From: DASRBO01 sp035653595
GTDB taxonomy: Bacteria; Actinomycetota; Acidimicrobiia; Acidimicrobiales; JAJPHE01
Assembly (NCBI GenBank): GCA_035653595.1
Contig: DASRBO010000196.1
Location: 1-21,050, forward strand
Direction of reading: 5' to 3'
Length of the DNA: 21,050 nucleotides
Shown: positions 1 through 7,626 of the stretch, one piece after another
Layout: the number at the start of each line of letters is the position of its first letter
How positions within the stretch are numbered: position 1 is the first letter of the stretch
Position numbers and translations under genes: made by a program
Notes under the pieces: generated by a model
What the model was told of the DNA's origin: nothing
Seen by the model: only the letters and a program-made list of their open reading frames with translations
Databases searched by the model: none

Positions 1-43
1 TTCGACGATGCTGGCCGACCGGGCCACGGCCGGGCGGAGGTGA
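1..43 (+). CDS. possible C-terminal end of an upstream plus-strand gene (partial, unidentified)
   Basis: The second plus frame is open from the window edge and ends at TGA 41-43, giving the tail STMLADRATAGRR. If real, this gene converges on the acetyltransferase that ends at 57. The fragment is too short to name a family, and the first plus frame is also open here (to TAG 76-78), so the frame choice is uncertain. A perfect 12-bp palindrome, GCGAGGCCTCGC, lies at 45-56 between the two gene ends. Confidence 0.25.
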   Translation, partial: STMLADRATAGRR

Positions 44-56
44 TGCGAGGCCTCGC

Positions 57-587
57 TCAGCGGTGCCGGGCCCAGTAGACGAATCCCTCCCAGTCCGGCT
101 CGGGATCGAGCGGGACGAAGCCGGCGCTGGTCGCGGCCCGGACGGATGCGACGTTCTCGGGCTGGATGCCGGCCACGAAGAGTTCGATCTCGCTGAGCTC
201 GGGACGCTCCAGCACCGCCTCGATCATCGACGTGGCATAGCCCTGTCCCCGCAGCGCAGGGTCGACCACGTAGCCGAGGCAGGCGCTGGGCACGGCGATG
301 CTCGATACGACGCCCCTGCCTCCGGCGCCTCCCTCCCAGGTGGCCCAACGGTCGTAGGTGCCGCTGTCGATCCAACCCACGGCCCGTCCGTCGTCCCAGG
401 CCAGCCAGCGGTGGCGCCCGGTCTCCCGCATGCCCCGGAACTCGCCCAGAGGACGCTCCAGCAGGTCGAACATCAGCGCCGGCCACCCCGGTCCCCCGAG
501 GAACCGACGGGTCGCCTCATCGTGGAACCAGCCCTGAATCAGCGGGAGGTCGGCCCGTCGGGCGACCTGCAGGGTCACCCTGGGCAT
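57..587 (-). CDS. GNAT family N-acetyltransferase
   Basis: This 176-residue protein is predicted to transfer an acetyl group from acetyl-CoA to an amine; the substrate cannot be read from sequence. The acetyl-CoA pyrophosphate-binding motif A is visible as RGQGYA after the strand GYVVDPAL. It is followed by the usual ENVASVRAATSAGF segment (N-x-x-S-x-x-x-x-x-x-x-GF) near the C terminus. I start it at the ATG at 585-587 (MPRVTLQ) because that codon overlaps the stop codon of the upstream MFS gene as TGATG, the usual coupled arrangement. A start 54 bases earlier is open but would lie inside the MFS gene. Such proteins modify aminoglycosides, peptides, amino acids or ribosomal proteins. The pairing with an MFS permease hints at a small-molecule or resistance role, which is inference only. 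Confidence 0.88.
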   Translation of the reverse strand: MPRVTLQVARRADLPLIQGWFHDEATRRFLGGPGWPALMFDLLERPLGEFRGMRETGRHRWLAWDDGRAVGWIDSGTYDRWATWEGGAGGRGVVSSIAVPSACLGYVVDPALRGQGYATSMIEAVLERPELSEIELFVAGIQPENVASVRAATSAGFVPLDPEPDWEGFVYWARHR

Positions 588-1831
588 CAGCTGTTCACCT
601 CCGACGGGACCGGCGGAGCCTCGTACGGTCGCCGCGGCCACCAGGCGGCCACCAACATGGCCAGGGCCGCCAACCCGGCCATGGAGGCGAGGGCGGCGCC
701 GGTGCCGATGGCCTGGGCCAGCGCCGCCTGCGCCAGGGTGAAGGGGACCAGCGGGAACAGGGTGGTGACGGCGGAGACCGACCCGGCCATGCTCGGTTCG
801 GCGACCAGGGACTCCGACTTGGCCAGCGGCCAGATGAGAGTCCGGGCGAAGGCCAACGGAACGGCGAGCACGGCCTTACCGGCGACGCCCGGGGCGGCCA
901 CCCATATCGCAGGCAACACCACGAGCGCTCCGGCGGCCAGATGGAACAGCCGCCTGCCCGGCACGGTACGGAGCCACCGGTCGAGGAGCAGGAGGGCGGC
1001 CAGGTCGACCGCCTGCTCGGCAGCTGCCCATAACGCCACCATCGTCTGCGACAGGCCGAGGGCGTCGTGGAGCCAGATGTACTTGAGCACGAAGGCGGCC
1101 TCGAAGGCGTCGAAGGCGAAGAGGACCAGCAGCGCCCGACGGGTCCGCCGGTTGCCCAGGGCGGACCTGAGGCCCCGGTAGACCTCGCCGAGCACCGTGG
1201 TGCCGTCAGTCCGGCGGCGGGGCGGCGGGGGAAGGGGAGTCGAGGCAGCAGTGGCGGAGTAGAGGGCCGCCCAAGCCGCCAGGGCGAGCAGGCCCAGCCG
1301 CCACGACAGCCCGATGGCGGTGACCGCGGCGATGACCGCCGGGCCGGCCAGAGCGCCGACGGTGTCCATGAACGTCGCCCGGGCATAGGCCCGCTCAGGG
1401 ACGTCGGGGAAGGTCTCGACCACCACCACGTCGGCGGTGTGGGCGACCGGCCCCGAGCCGAGGCCGTAGAGAGCGAAGCCGACCAGGAGCAGGCCCAGGC
1501 TCCGGGCGGCGCCCATCACCAGCAGCGAGGCGGCCAGGGCCGTCGCGCCCAGGGCGATGAGCCTCCGACGCGAGGAGATGTCGATCAGGCCGGCGGTGAC
1601 CGGCTCGATGACCAGCGCGACCCAGCTGAGCACCTGGGTCAGCAGGCCGACCCCTAGCAGGCTCAGGCCAAGGGCGGCACGGAAGGTCGGGGTCAGCACG
1701 GTCCAGGCCCCGCTGAGAAGCTCGTCGGTGAAGCGGGCGGTGAAGACGACGAACAGGCCGCGATCCGACAGAGGAGCGGCGTCGCCGATCCGCCGGAGCC
1801 GAGTCCAGCGGACGAAGCGCGATGAGAACAC
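587..1831 (-). CDS. MFS transporter
   Basis: A 414-residue, very hydrophobic protein with about twelve predicted membrane spans in two halves. The halves are separated by a charged central loop carrying a proline run (PLPPPPRRR). The loop after the second span carries a motif-A-like sequence, GLIDISSRRRLIALG (D then RRR), typical of the major facilitator superfamily. Length is normal for MFS drug or metabolite exporters, and the substrate is not evident. The start is GTG (1829-1831), preceded five bases upstream by the strong Shine-Dalgarno GGGAGG (minus strand, 1837-1842). That site is complementary to CCTCCC in its own leader (see the regulatory entry). The downstream acetyltransferase overlaps its stop codon, so the two are probably co-transcribed and translationally coupled. 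It diverges from the ABC exporter genes. Confidence 0.9.
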   Translation of the reverse strand: MFSSRFVRWTRLRRIGDAAPLSDRGLFVVFTARFTDELLSGAWTVLTPTFRAALGLSLLGVGLLTQVLSWVALVIEPVTAGLIDISSRRRLIALGATALAASLLVMGAARSLGLLLVGFALYGLGSGPVAHTADVVVVETFPDVPERAYARATFMDTVGALAGPAVIAAVTAIGLSWRLGLLALAAWAALYSATAASTPLPPPPRRRTDGTTVLGEVYRGLRSALGNRRTRRALLVLFAFDAFEAAFVLKYIWLHDALGLSQTMVALWAAAEQAVDLAALLLLDRWLRTVPGRRLFHLAAGALVVLPAIWVAAPGVAGKAVLAVPLAFARTLIWPLAKSESLVAEPSMAGSVSAVTTLFPLVPFTLAQAALAQAIGTGAALASMAGLAALAMLVAAWWPRRPYEAPPVPSEVNS

Positions 1832-1885
1832 GGAATCCTCCCTAAATGGTTGCCGGCACGGAATTGCGTTCCGGCGGCAGGGAGG
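1832..1885 (-). promoter_or_regulatory. leader hairpin that could sequester the MFS gene's ribosome binding site
   Basis: Read on the minus strand, the leader contains in order CCTCCC, TGCCG, CGGAA, loop CGCAA, TTCCG, CGGCA, an ACCATTTA bulge, then GGGAGG, ATTCC and the GTG start. Three nested pairings are exact: CCTCCC with GGGAGG, TGCCG with CGGCA, and CGGAA with TTCCG. The outer pair uses the Shine-Dalgarno itself. The structure is seen directly. Its role as a translational switch is inference and requires a transcription start upstream of 1885. Confidence 0.5.
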
Positions 1886-1926
1886 TCCTCGGGCTCAGTT
1901 TCAGAGGAAGCCGGCCATCGCCGCCA

Positions 1927-1932
1927 ACTGTA
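1927..1932 (-). promoter_or_regulatory. candidate -10 box for the MFS-GNAT pair
   Basis: On the minus strand this reads TACAGT, a fair match to TAnnnT. Initiation about seven bases downstream (near 1920) would give a leader of roughly 90 bases containing the whole hairpin. No convincing -35 element is visible. Confidence 0.3.
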
Positions 1933-1992
1933 GGGCAGACCCGACGCCGGCGGGCGGCCGTAAACCACCGGCCCGCGCCGCGGGTCCCCAAC

Positions 1993-1998
1993 TACCCT
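1993..1998 (+). promoter_or_regulatory. candidate -10 box for the ABC exporter genes
   Basis: TACCCT lies 24 bases before the chosen ATG at 2023, predicting a start of transcription near 2005 and a short leader containing the Shine-Dalgarno GGAGGG at 2007-2012. No clear -35 is seen. Confidence 0.3.
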
Positions 1999-2022
1999 GA
2001 TCGGCCGGAGGGTACCGACGGC

Positions 2023-3891
2023 ATGATCGGGAGGCTGGGGGACAGGCTCAGGACGTCCTGGCTGCTCGCGTCCTGGCTGCCGGCCGCCGGCTGGAGACCG
2101 CTGGTACCGGTCCTGGGCGCCCTGGTGGTGAGCATGGTGCTCCCCTCGGCGCTGTCGGTCGCCACGGGGGTGCTGGTCGCCGAGGTCGGCTCCGCTCTGC
2201 GCCACGGCCACGCCGCTCTACCACGCGTGGAAGCAGCCCTCGGCGTGCTGATCGGGCTCCTGCTCGTAGTGCAGGTCGTCGGCACTCTCACCGACCCCTT
2301 CGTCCGCTACCTGAGTGCCCGCATCGACGGAGCGGCCCGGGCCCGTCTCCGTCAGGTCCTATCCGGCCCGGTGGGGATCTCGCACCTCGAGGAGCAGGAG
2401 GTCCGCAACGACGCCCACCGGGTGAGCCGTGGGGTGGCCGGCCGTACCCTCGGACAAGGCGTGGGAGCCCAGCTGACCACCTGGTTCAACATCGCCGGGG
2501 CCGTCCTGTCGAGCCTGGTGGCGGCGGCCGTGGCCCCGTGGGCGGCGGCGTGGACCCTGGTGGTCATGGTCTTCCAGCGCAGGCAGCTCTGGCGGCAGTC
2601 CTCGGGCTATGTGGGCGGCCTGGCCGCCGTCTCCGGCGGGGTGCGCGAGGGCCGCTACTGGATGGACGTGGCCGGAGGCCCGGTGGCGGCCAAGGAGGTG
2701 CGGCTGTTCGGCCTGCAGGACTGGCTCGTCGAGCGCCAGTTCGTGACCGCCAAGGCGTCCCGCCAGCCCATCTTCGACGGCGTGGACCAGTTCAACAAGA
2801 AGCAGTGGGTCCCGTTCACGACCGGCACCCTCGCCTATGCCCCGCCGTTGGTCTGGCTGGCGCTCCGGACGGCCGGCGGACACATGTCCTCCGGGCGGGT
2901 GGCCTTTGTCGCCTCTGCCCTCATCGCCATCGGCTCGATCGGCTCCCCGGGCTTCGACATGTTCGCCATCCAGTCCGCCATCCCGGCGGCCGAGTCGATG
3001 CGCCGCCTGGCCAACCTGGCCAGCGCCGACGCCACCCACTTCGGGGCCCTGCGCCAGCCGAGCGCAGGAGCAGCCGGACCGGGGCCGTCACCGACGCTCC
3101 GGTTCGAGCAGGTGAGCTTCTCCTACCCCTCCGGCTCGGGCCAGGTGCTCTCGGGCTTGGACCTGGTCATCCCCGGCGGCCGGTCGCTGGCCATCGTGGG
3201 CGCCAACGGCGCAGGCAAGACCACGCTGATCAAGCTGCTCGGCCGTCTGTACGAGCCCACCTCGGGGCGCATAACCGCCGACGGCGTGGACATCGCCACC
3301 CTCGAGGGGGCGGACTGGAGGGCCCGGATATCGGTGATCTTCCAGGACTTCGTCCACTACGACCTTCCACTGGCGGACAACGTCGGGCTCTCACAGCTGG
3401 GCTCGGCGGATCCCGAGCTGGTCCGACGGGCCCTCGAGGGCGCCGCCGCCGCCGACATCGCCGAGCAGGCACCGGCGGGCGCGGCGACGGTCCTCTCGAG
3501 GGGCTATCCGGGCGGCATCGAGCTGTCGGGGGGCCAGTGGCAACGGGTGGCGCTGGCGCGTCTCCTCTACGGCCTGCACTCGGGGCGAGACGTGCTCGTC
3601 CTCGACGAACCGACGGCGAACCTCGATGCCGAGGCGGAGATCGAGCTGTTCGACCGGCTGCTGGACCAGGCCGCCGGCCGGACGGTGATCCTGGTCTCCC
3701 ACCGCTTCTCCACCGTCCGGCGCGCCGACAACATCGCGGTGATCGACGGTGGCCGGCTCGTCGAATACGGAACCCATGCCGAGCTGCTGGCCCGAGGCGG
3801 TCTCTACGCCGACATGTTCCACACCCAGGCCGACCGTTACGCCGATCCCCGACCGGGCACAGGTGATACAGCCGAGGCGGGGACCCGGTGA
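2023..3891 (+). CDS. ABC exporter half-transporter, permease fused to ATPase (subunit 1)
   Basis: This 622-residue protein has an N-terminal transmembrane domain (roughly residues 1-345) and a C-terminal nucleotide-binding domain. The ATPase motifs are complete: Walker A GANGAGKTT with Lys399, Q-loop FQDF, signature LSGGQ at 501-505, Walker B LVLDEP with catalytic Glu529, and H-loop His560 in VSHRFSTV. It would sit in the cytoplasmic membrane and export a lipid, peptide or drug; the substrate is unknown. I use the ATG at 2023, which has GGAGGG ten bases upstream. The frame stays open back to 1846, but that extension runs through the promoter region and is rich in Arg/Pro without family similarity. 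Its stop overlaps the next gene's start as GTGA, so the two half-transporters are probably made together as a heterodimer. Confidence 0.9.
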   Translation: MIGRLGDRLRTSWLLASWLPAAGWRPLVPVLGALVVSMVLPSALSVATGVLVAEVGSALRHGHAALPRVEAALGVLIGLLLVVQVVGTLTDPFVRYLSARIDGAARARLRQVLSGPVGISHLEEQEVRNDAHRVSRGVAGRTLGQGVGAQLTTWFNIAGAVLSSLVAAAVAPWAAAWTLVVMVFQRRQLWRQSSGYVGGLAAVSGGVREGRYWMDVAGGPVAAKEVRLFGLQDWLVERQFVTAKASRQPIFDGVDQFNKKQWVPFTTGTLAYAPPLVWLALRTAGGHMSSGRVAFVASALIAIGSIGSPGFDMFAIQSAIPAAESMRRLANLASADATHFGALRQPSAGAAGPGPSPTLRFEQVSFSYPSGSGQVLSGLDLVIPGGRSLAIVGANGAGKTTLIKLLGRLYEPTSGRITADGVDIATLEGADWRARISVIFQDFVHYDLPLADNVGLSQLGSADPELVRRALEGAAAADIAEQAPAGAATVLSRGYPGGIELSGGQWQRVALARLLYGLHSGRDVLVLDEPTANLDAEAEIELFDRLLDQAAGRTVILVSHRFSTVRRADNIAVIDGGRLVEYGTHAELLARGGLYADMFHTQADRYADPRPGTGDTAEAGTR

Positions 3892-5684
3892 GGGAGCGCC
3901 TGGCCAGGCTGGCCGACACCCTGCGTCTGGTCTACCGGGTCGATCCTGGTCGCACCCGGGCGGTGGTGGTGTGCCTGTTGATCAACAGCCTGGTCGGGGG
4001 CGCCCTCAGCCTGGCCCTCAAGTGGCTGGTCGACGCGGCGGTGAGGCACCACTACGGCATCGCCATCGTGGCGGCGGCGGTGATAGCCGCCTCCCAGGGC
4101 GTCTACCACGCCGTCTGGAGGGTGCAGCGCAACTACCAGGACCTCCTCTCCCAGGAGGTCTCTGCGGTCATCGACCGCGATGTCCTGCGGCTCATGACCA
4201 CGGTGCCCACGATCGAGCACTTCGAGCGGCCCGACTACCTCGACCGGGTCAGCCTGGTGGTGGGCAAGGGTGGGGACATCGCCGACGCCACCTGGGCGAT
4301 CACCGACGCGGTCGGGGTCACGCTCCGGCTGCTGGTGGCGGTGTGGCTGCTCGTCACCATCTACCCGCCCCTCGGGCTGCTGCCCCTGTTCGCCGTCCCC
4401 TCGTTGTTCACCACGACCAAGGGCCAGCGGCTGCAGGAGAAGGTGGAGTCGAGGACCGCCCTGGACCAGCGCCTGGTCAACCACGTCCACGGGTTGTTCC
4501 TCGAGCCCGCGTCCGCCAAGGAGCTGCGCCTCTTCGGTGCTGAGGCCGCTCTGGACGAACGGGCGACGGCGCTGGCTCGCTCGACGGCTTCGGCGCGCAT
4601 GAAGGCCAGCCTGGCCAATTCAGCCTGGGGCGTGGTCGGTTGGTCGGCCTTCGCCCTCGCCTTCGGCGCCGCCCTGGCGGCGGTGGGCGTCCGGGCCACC
4701 CGGGGAATCGGTAGCCCCGGTCAGGTGGTGCTGGTGATCCAGCTCGCCAACCAGGTGCGGGCACAGGTCGCCCAATCGGCGGGCACGGTCCAGAACGTCT
4801 TCAAGGCCTTCCTCATGATGGAGCGCCTGTCGTGGCTCAACCGCTATGCCGAGGCGGCGACGGCCCGCCCGGCGCGAGCCGGCGCTGCGGTTCCGGCCAG
4901 GCTGACGACCGGCATCAAGCTGGAGGGCGTCTCGTTCCGCTACCCCGGCACGGAGCGCGACGTGCTCGCCGACCTCGACCTCGATCTGCCGGCGGGCACG
5001 ACCATCGCTCTGGTGGGCGACAACGGGGCAGGCAAGACGACGCTGGTGAAGTTGCTGGCCGGCTACTACGCCCCGACCGCCGGCCGGATCACCGCCGACG
5101 GCGTCGACATCGCCAGCTTCGACACCGGCAGGTGGCGGGAGGCCCTGTCCGGCGCCTTCCAGGACTTCGCCAAGCTGGAGGCGGTCCTGCAGGAGTCGGT
5201 GGGCGTGGGAAGCCTGGACGACGTCGAGGACGAGAAGGCGGTCAGCGCCGCCCTGGGGCGCGGGTCCGGCGCCGATCTGCTGGAGCACTGGGAGAAGGGC
5301 CTGCGGACCCACGTCGGCAAGAGCTACCGGCAGGGGGTGGAGCCATCCGGAGGCCAGTGGCAGAAGATCGCCGTGGCCCGGGCGATGATGCGCCAGCCCC
5401 TGCTGCTCATCCTCGACGAGCCCACCTCCGCCCTGGACGCGGCCAGCGAGGACGAACTGTTCAGGCGCTACACCGACGCCGCCTCCGAGGGCCGTTCGGT
5501 GGGGGCGGTGACCCTGATCGTCTCCCACCGGTTCTCCACCGTGAGGGCGGCGGACCACATCGTGGTGCTGAGCGACGGGCGCATCACCGAGCAGGGCACG
5601 CATGAGCAGCTGATGCGCCTCGACGGACGCTACGCCGCCATGTTCCGCTTCCAGTACGCCGCCTTCCACGCTCCTGCCGGCTGA
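3888..5684 (+). CDS. ABC exporter half-transporter, permease fused to ATPase (subunit 2)
   Basis: This 598-residue partner of the preceding gene has the same permease-ATPase architecture. It has an N-terminal membrane domain (about residues 1-320), then Walker A GDNGAGKTT with Lys383, a Q-loop (FQDF), a signature reading PSGGQ at 486-490 (Leu replaced by Pro), Walker B LLILDEP with Glu511, and His547 in VSHRFSTV. Both subunits keep the catalytic Glu and the switch His, so neither ATP site looks clearly degenerate, unlike many heterodimeric exporters. Translation starts at GTG 3888 inside the upstream stop codon. The gene ends 26 bases before the convergent PIG-V-like gene. The transported substrate cannot be inferred; the neighbouring MFS and GNAT genes suggest a detoxification or secondary-metabolite context, weakly. 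Confidence 0.9.
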   Translation: MRERLARLADTLRLVYRVDPGRTRAVVVCLLINSLVGGALSLALKWLVDAAVRHHYGIAIVAAAVIAASQGVYHAVWRVQRNYQDLLSQEVSAVIDRDVLRLMTTVPTIEHFERPDYLDRVSLVVGKGGDIADATWAITDAVGVTLRLLVAVWLLVTIYPPLGLLPLFAVPSLFTTTKGQRLQEKVESRTALDQRLVNHVHGLFLEPASAKELRLFGAEAALDERATALARSTASARMKASLANSAWGVVGWSAFALAFGAALAAVGVRATRGIGSPGQVVLVIQLANQVRAQVAQSAGTVQNVFKAFLMMERLSWLNRYAEAATARPARAGAAVPARLTTGIKLEGVSFRYPGTERDVLADLDLDLPAGTTIALVGDNGAGKTTLVKLLAGYYAPTAGRITADGVDIASFDTGRWREALSGAFQDFAKLEAVLQESVGVGSLDDVEDEKAVSAALGRGSGADLLEHWEKGLRTHVGKSYRQGVEPSGGQWQKIAVARAMMRQPLLLILDEPTSALDAASEDELFRRYTDAASEGRSVGAVTLIVSHRFSTVRAADHIVVLSDGRITEQGTHEQLMRLDGRYAAMFRFQYAAFHAPAG

Positions 5685-5710
5685 GTTCCTGTCCCCCCGC
5701 CGCTCCTCGC

Positions 5711-6913
5711 TCAGGGGGTGAAGCCGACCCCGGTCGTCTCGAGGTAGGCCAGGCCCACCATGCAGGCGGCGAAAACGAACGTCACCGGGGCGACCGCCCA
5801 GCGGGGCAGGCTTCTCGCCCCCGCCACGACCAGCGGGAAGGCCAGCAGGAAGTAGCGGGGGCGGGCGGCAGAGGGGGCCGAGAGCATGGGAAGGGTCATG
5901 GCCACCAGGCCGTACAACAGGACTATCCCCGGAGGTCGCCACCAGAGCAGGGCCACCACGAACCAAACCAGAAGCAGGAGGCCGACACTCGGTATCCAGT
6001 TGTCCGGGGCGGCCGGCCACAACATGGTGTTGTGGACCATGTCCAGGGTGGTTGAGCCCAGCCGGATGGGTGCGTGCCAGATCTTGTGGACCACGTCGAA
6101 CCATGCCCGGGGGTCCCCGGTCATGGCCCACAGCCAGCCGAAGTATCCGAAGATGCCGAGCGGCGCGAGGGCCGGGGCGACCAGCGCCCTCCAGTGCCGT
6201 CGGCGGAGCTCGGGCACCACCGCCCAGGCGCAGGCCAGCCCCAGCACCGCTCCGATCGGATGGGAAGCGCTGGCGCCGGCGGCGGCGAGTCCGGCCGCCA
6301 ACCACCGATGCTGGCGCAGCCACAGGAGGCACAGAGCGACGAGGGCAAGGGTCACGCCCTCGCTGTAGCCGTAGCTCAGGTAGAGCGAGCCGGGGAAGAA
6401 CGCCAATACCAGAACGGCTCGATCGGCCAGGCGGGGTCCGCCGACGTCGGCCATCAGGCGGTGGATGGCGAGCAGTGCGACCGCTCCTCCGGCCAGTGCC
6501 AGCAGGGGCGCCGCCGCCCACGGGTCGAGCCCGGTGGCGGCGTGGAGGGCCCGGATCAGCAGCGGGAACAGGGGAAAGAACGCCATGCCCGGGCTGTAGG
6601 GGTCCGGATTGGCCAGCTGGGTCGAGTAGCCGTGGGTGGCGATATGGACGTACCAGCCGGAGTCCCACACGTCGAGGGGAGCCCAGATGGAGCGGGGGTC
6701 GGGGCTGATCCGCAGGGCCCGGGCGGCATGGGCGAGGGGCCCGGTACGGAACGAGACCACCGAGGCGGCCACCGCCACCACCCGGCTCAGTGCGTAGATG
6801 ACCAGGCACCGCAACCACCACCGCGGCGCCGGGCGGCGCTGGGCATCGGCGGCCTTCGGGGGCGCACCCGGGCGCACGGCGCGACGGGTGAGCGCCGGTG
6901 CGGCGGTGGCCAT
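5711..6913 (-). CDS. PIG-V/GT76-type membrane mannosyltransferase
   Basis: A 400-residue polytopic membrane protein. After a basic, Pro/Ala-rich N-terminal tail and a first span (about residues 33-53), the first extracytoplasmic loop carries APLDVWDSGWYVHIATHGY. Its Asp84 in a WD-x-GWY-x-x-IA-x-x-GY setting is the hallmark of the PIG-V family (Mannosyl_trans2, GT76), GT-C enzymes using polyprenyl-phosphate mannose. Later segments include PYSPGMAFFPLFPLLIR, also typical of this family. In actinobacteria such proteins act in mannolipid or cell-envelope glycan synthesis; the acceptor here is not known. The GT4 PimA-like enzyme 0.7 kb away makes a phosphatidylinositol mannoside or lipomannan role plausible (inference). 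The gene seems leaderless: TAACCT ends six bases before the ATG and there is no Shine-Dalgarno. Confidence 0.82.
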   Translation of the reverse strand: MATAAPALTRRAVRPGAPPKAADAQRRPAPRWWLRCLVIYALSRVVAVAASVVSFRTGPLAHAARALRISPDPRSIWAPLDVWDSGWYVHIATHGYSTQLANPDPYSPGMAFFPLFPLLIRALHAATGLDPWAAAPLLALAGGAVALLAIHRLMADVGGPRLADRAVLVLAFFPGSLYLSYGYSEGVTLALVALCLLWLRQHRWLAAGLAAAGASASHPIGAVLGLACAWAVVPELRRRHWRALVAPALAPLGIFGYFGWLWAMTGDPRAWFDVVHKIWHAPIRLGSTTLDMVHNTMLWPAAPDNWIPSVGLLLLVWFVVALLWWRPPGIVLLYGLVAMTLPMLSAPSAARPRYFLLAFPLVVAGARSLPRWAVAPVTFVFAACMVGLAYLETTGVGFTP

Positions 6914-6925
6914 GCCGGCAGGTTA
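6914..6925 (-). promoter_or_regulatory. -10 box for a leaderless mannosyltransferase transcript
   Basis: Read on the minus strand, TAACCT (6925 to 6920) is followed by six bases and then the ATG. Initiation at the usual distance would fall on or next to the start codon. No ribosome binding site is present in the gap to the upstream gene (6914-6969). Confidence 0.45.
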
Positions 6926-6969
6926 GGGGGCCGGACCGAGTGCGGTCCTGGACCCGGGGCAGGCGGTGG

Positions 6970-7545
6970 TCAGGCCAGCTTGGTGTGGGGGACCGAAGCC
7001 ACCTCGCCGAGCTCGTTGAGCTCGCGCACCGCCGGCACCGGGTCGGGGTCGGCGAACAGGCGCTGGTCGCCGTAGTCGGCGGGGCGTCCGGTGGCGTCGA
7101 GCACCCACCACGAGGCTTCGAGGGCGATGCCGTTCGGGTCGGTGAAGTAGATGGACCGGATGAATCCGTGGTCGACCACGTCGGTCACCTCGCAGTGGGC
7201 GGCCTTGAGCCGGTCGCGCAGGGCGAGCAGGGCGTCCTCGTCCGGCAGGTTGAAGGACAGGTGATCGAACTGGGGCGCCCGCCGGTCCGGTACGCCGGCG
7301 GGCTTGGCGAATGACTGGACCTCGAGGCCGCGGTACTCGAAGAACGCCACCGTGTTCTCAGCTCCGAACTCGAAGAAGTAGTGCCGGAACGAGGGTGTGC
7401 CCAGGGTGGCGACCAGGCGGGCTCCGAGCACCCCGTGGTAGAAGCGGACGGTGGCATCCATGTCCGCCGTGACCAGGGCCAAGTGGTTGATTCCCCGCCA
7501 CCGGGGCCCCTCGGGCCCCCGTGCCGGTTCGGTCGTGTCGGTCAT
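6970..7545 (-). CDS. VOC superfamily protein, glyoxalase/extradiol dioxygenase-like
   Basis: This 191-residue protein has two paired beta-alpha-beta-beta-beta modules of the vicinal oxygen chelate fold. The first begins GINHLALVTADMDATVRFYHGVLG with His21. The second begins FDHLSFNLPDEDALLALRDRL with His95 and ends IYFTDPNGIALEAS with Glu143. His21, His95 and Glu143 fit the metal ligands of catechol-dioxygenase-like or lactoylglutathione-lyase-like members. The DPNG turn before the metal-ligand strand is typical. The substrate is not predictable and it could be an oxygenase, isomerase or thiol transferase. The ATG at 7543-7545 is preceded six bases upstream by AGGGAGG (minus strand, 7552-7558). 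It is divergent from the GT4 gene and lies just upstream of the PIG-V-like gene, which has its own promoter. Confidence 0.85.
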   Translation of the reverse strand: MTDTTEPARGPEGPRWRGINHLALVTADMDATVRFYHGVLGARLVATLGTPSFRHYFFEFGAENTVAFFEYRGLEVQSFAKPAGVPDRRAPQFDHLSFNLPDEDALLALRDRLKAAHCEVTDVVDHGFIRSIYFTDPNGIALEASWWVLDATGRPADYGDQRLFADPDPVPAVRELNELGEVASVPHTKLA

Positions 7546-7569
7546 GTTCGACCTCCCTGCTCGTCTCCG

Positions 7570-7575
7570 AGGTTA
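7570..7575 (-). promoter_or_regulatory. candidate -10 box for the VOC gene
   Basis: On the minus strand this is TAACCT, the same hexamer as in front of the PIG-V-like gene. It predicts a leader of about 17 bases that includes the Shine-Dalgarno AGGGAGG. No clear -35 is visible. Confidence 0.35.
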
Positions 7576-7626
7576 CCGGTCCCCGCCGTGGGCTCCGGCC
7601 CTCGGGCCGCCGGCGGGAGACGACCG

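Noticed and set aside
45..56. Palindrome GCGAGGCCTCGC as a terminator
   Set aside because: Perfect symmetry, but as RNA it leaves only a four-pair stem and no T tract; too weak to call.
588..641. Longer start for the GNAT protein
   Set aside because: It would begin inside the MFS coding region; the TGATG overlap start is more typical.
63..1181. Long plus-strand frame opposite the GNAT and MFS genes
   Set aside because: The minus-strand products have clear acetyltransferase and MFS signatures; the plus frame has none.
1846..2022. N-terminal extension of ABC subunit 1 to an ATG at 1846
   Set aside because: The extra 59 residues are Arg/Pro-rich, cross the candidate promoter and the MFS leader, and lack a Shine-Dalgarno; ATG 2023 is better placed.
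5685..5718. Possible terminator between ABC subunit 2 and the PIG-V-like gene (CCCCC and GGGGG)
   Set aside because: Only five pairs around a 16-base loop, and the right arm falls inside the coding end of the PIG-V-like gene.
4620..6821. Open minus-strand frame of over 700 codons across the ABC subunit 2 and the PIG-V-like gene
   Set aside because: It runs antisense to the ABC gene and in another frame of the PIG-V-like gene. Its product is Arg/Gly/Pro-rich without any family motif, as expected for shadows in GC-rich DNA.
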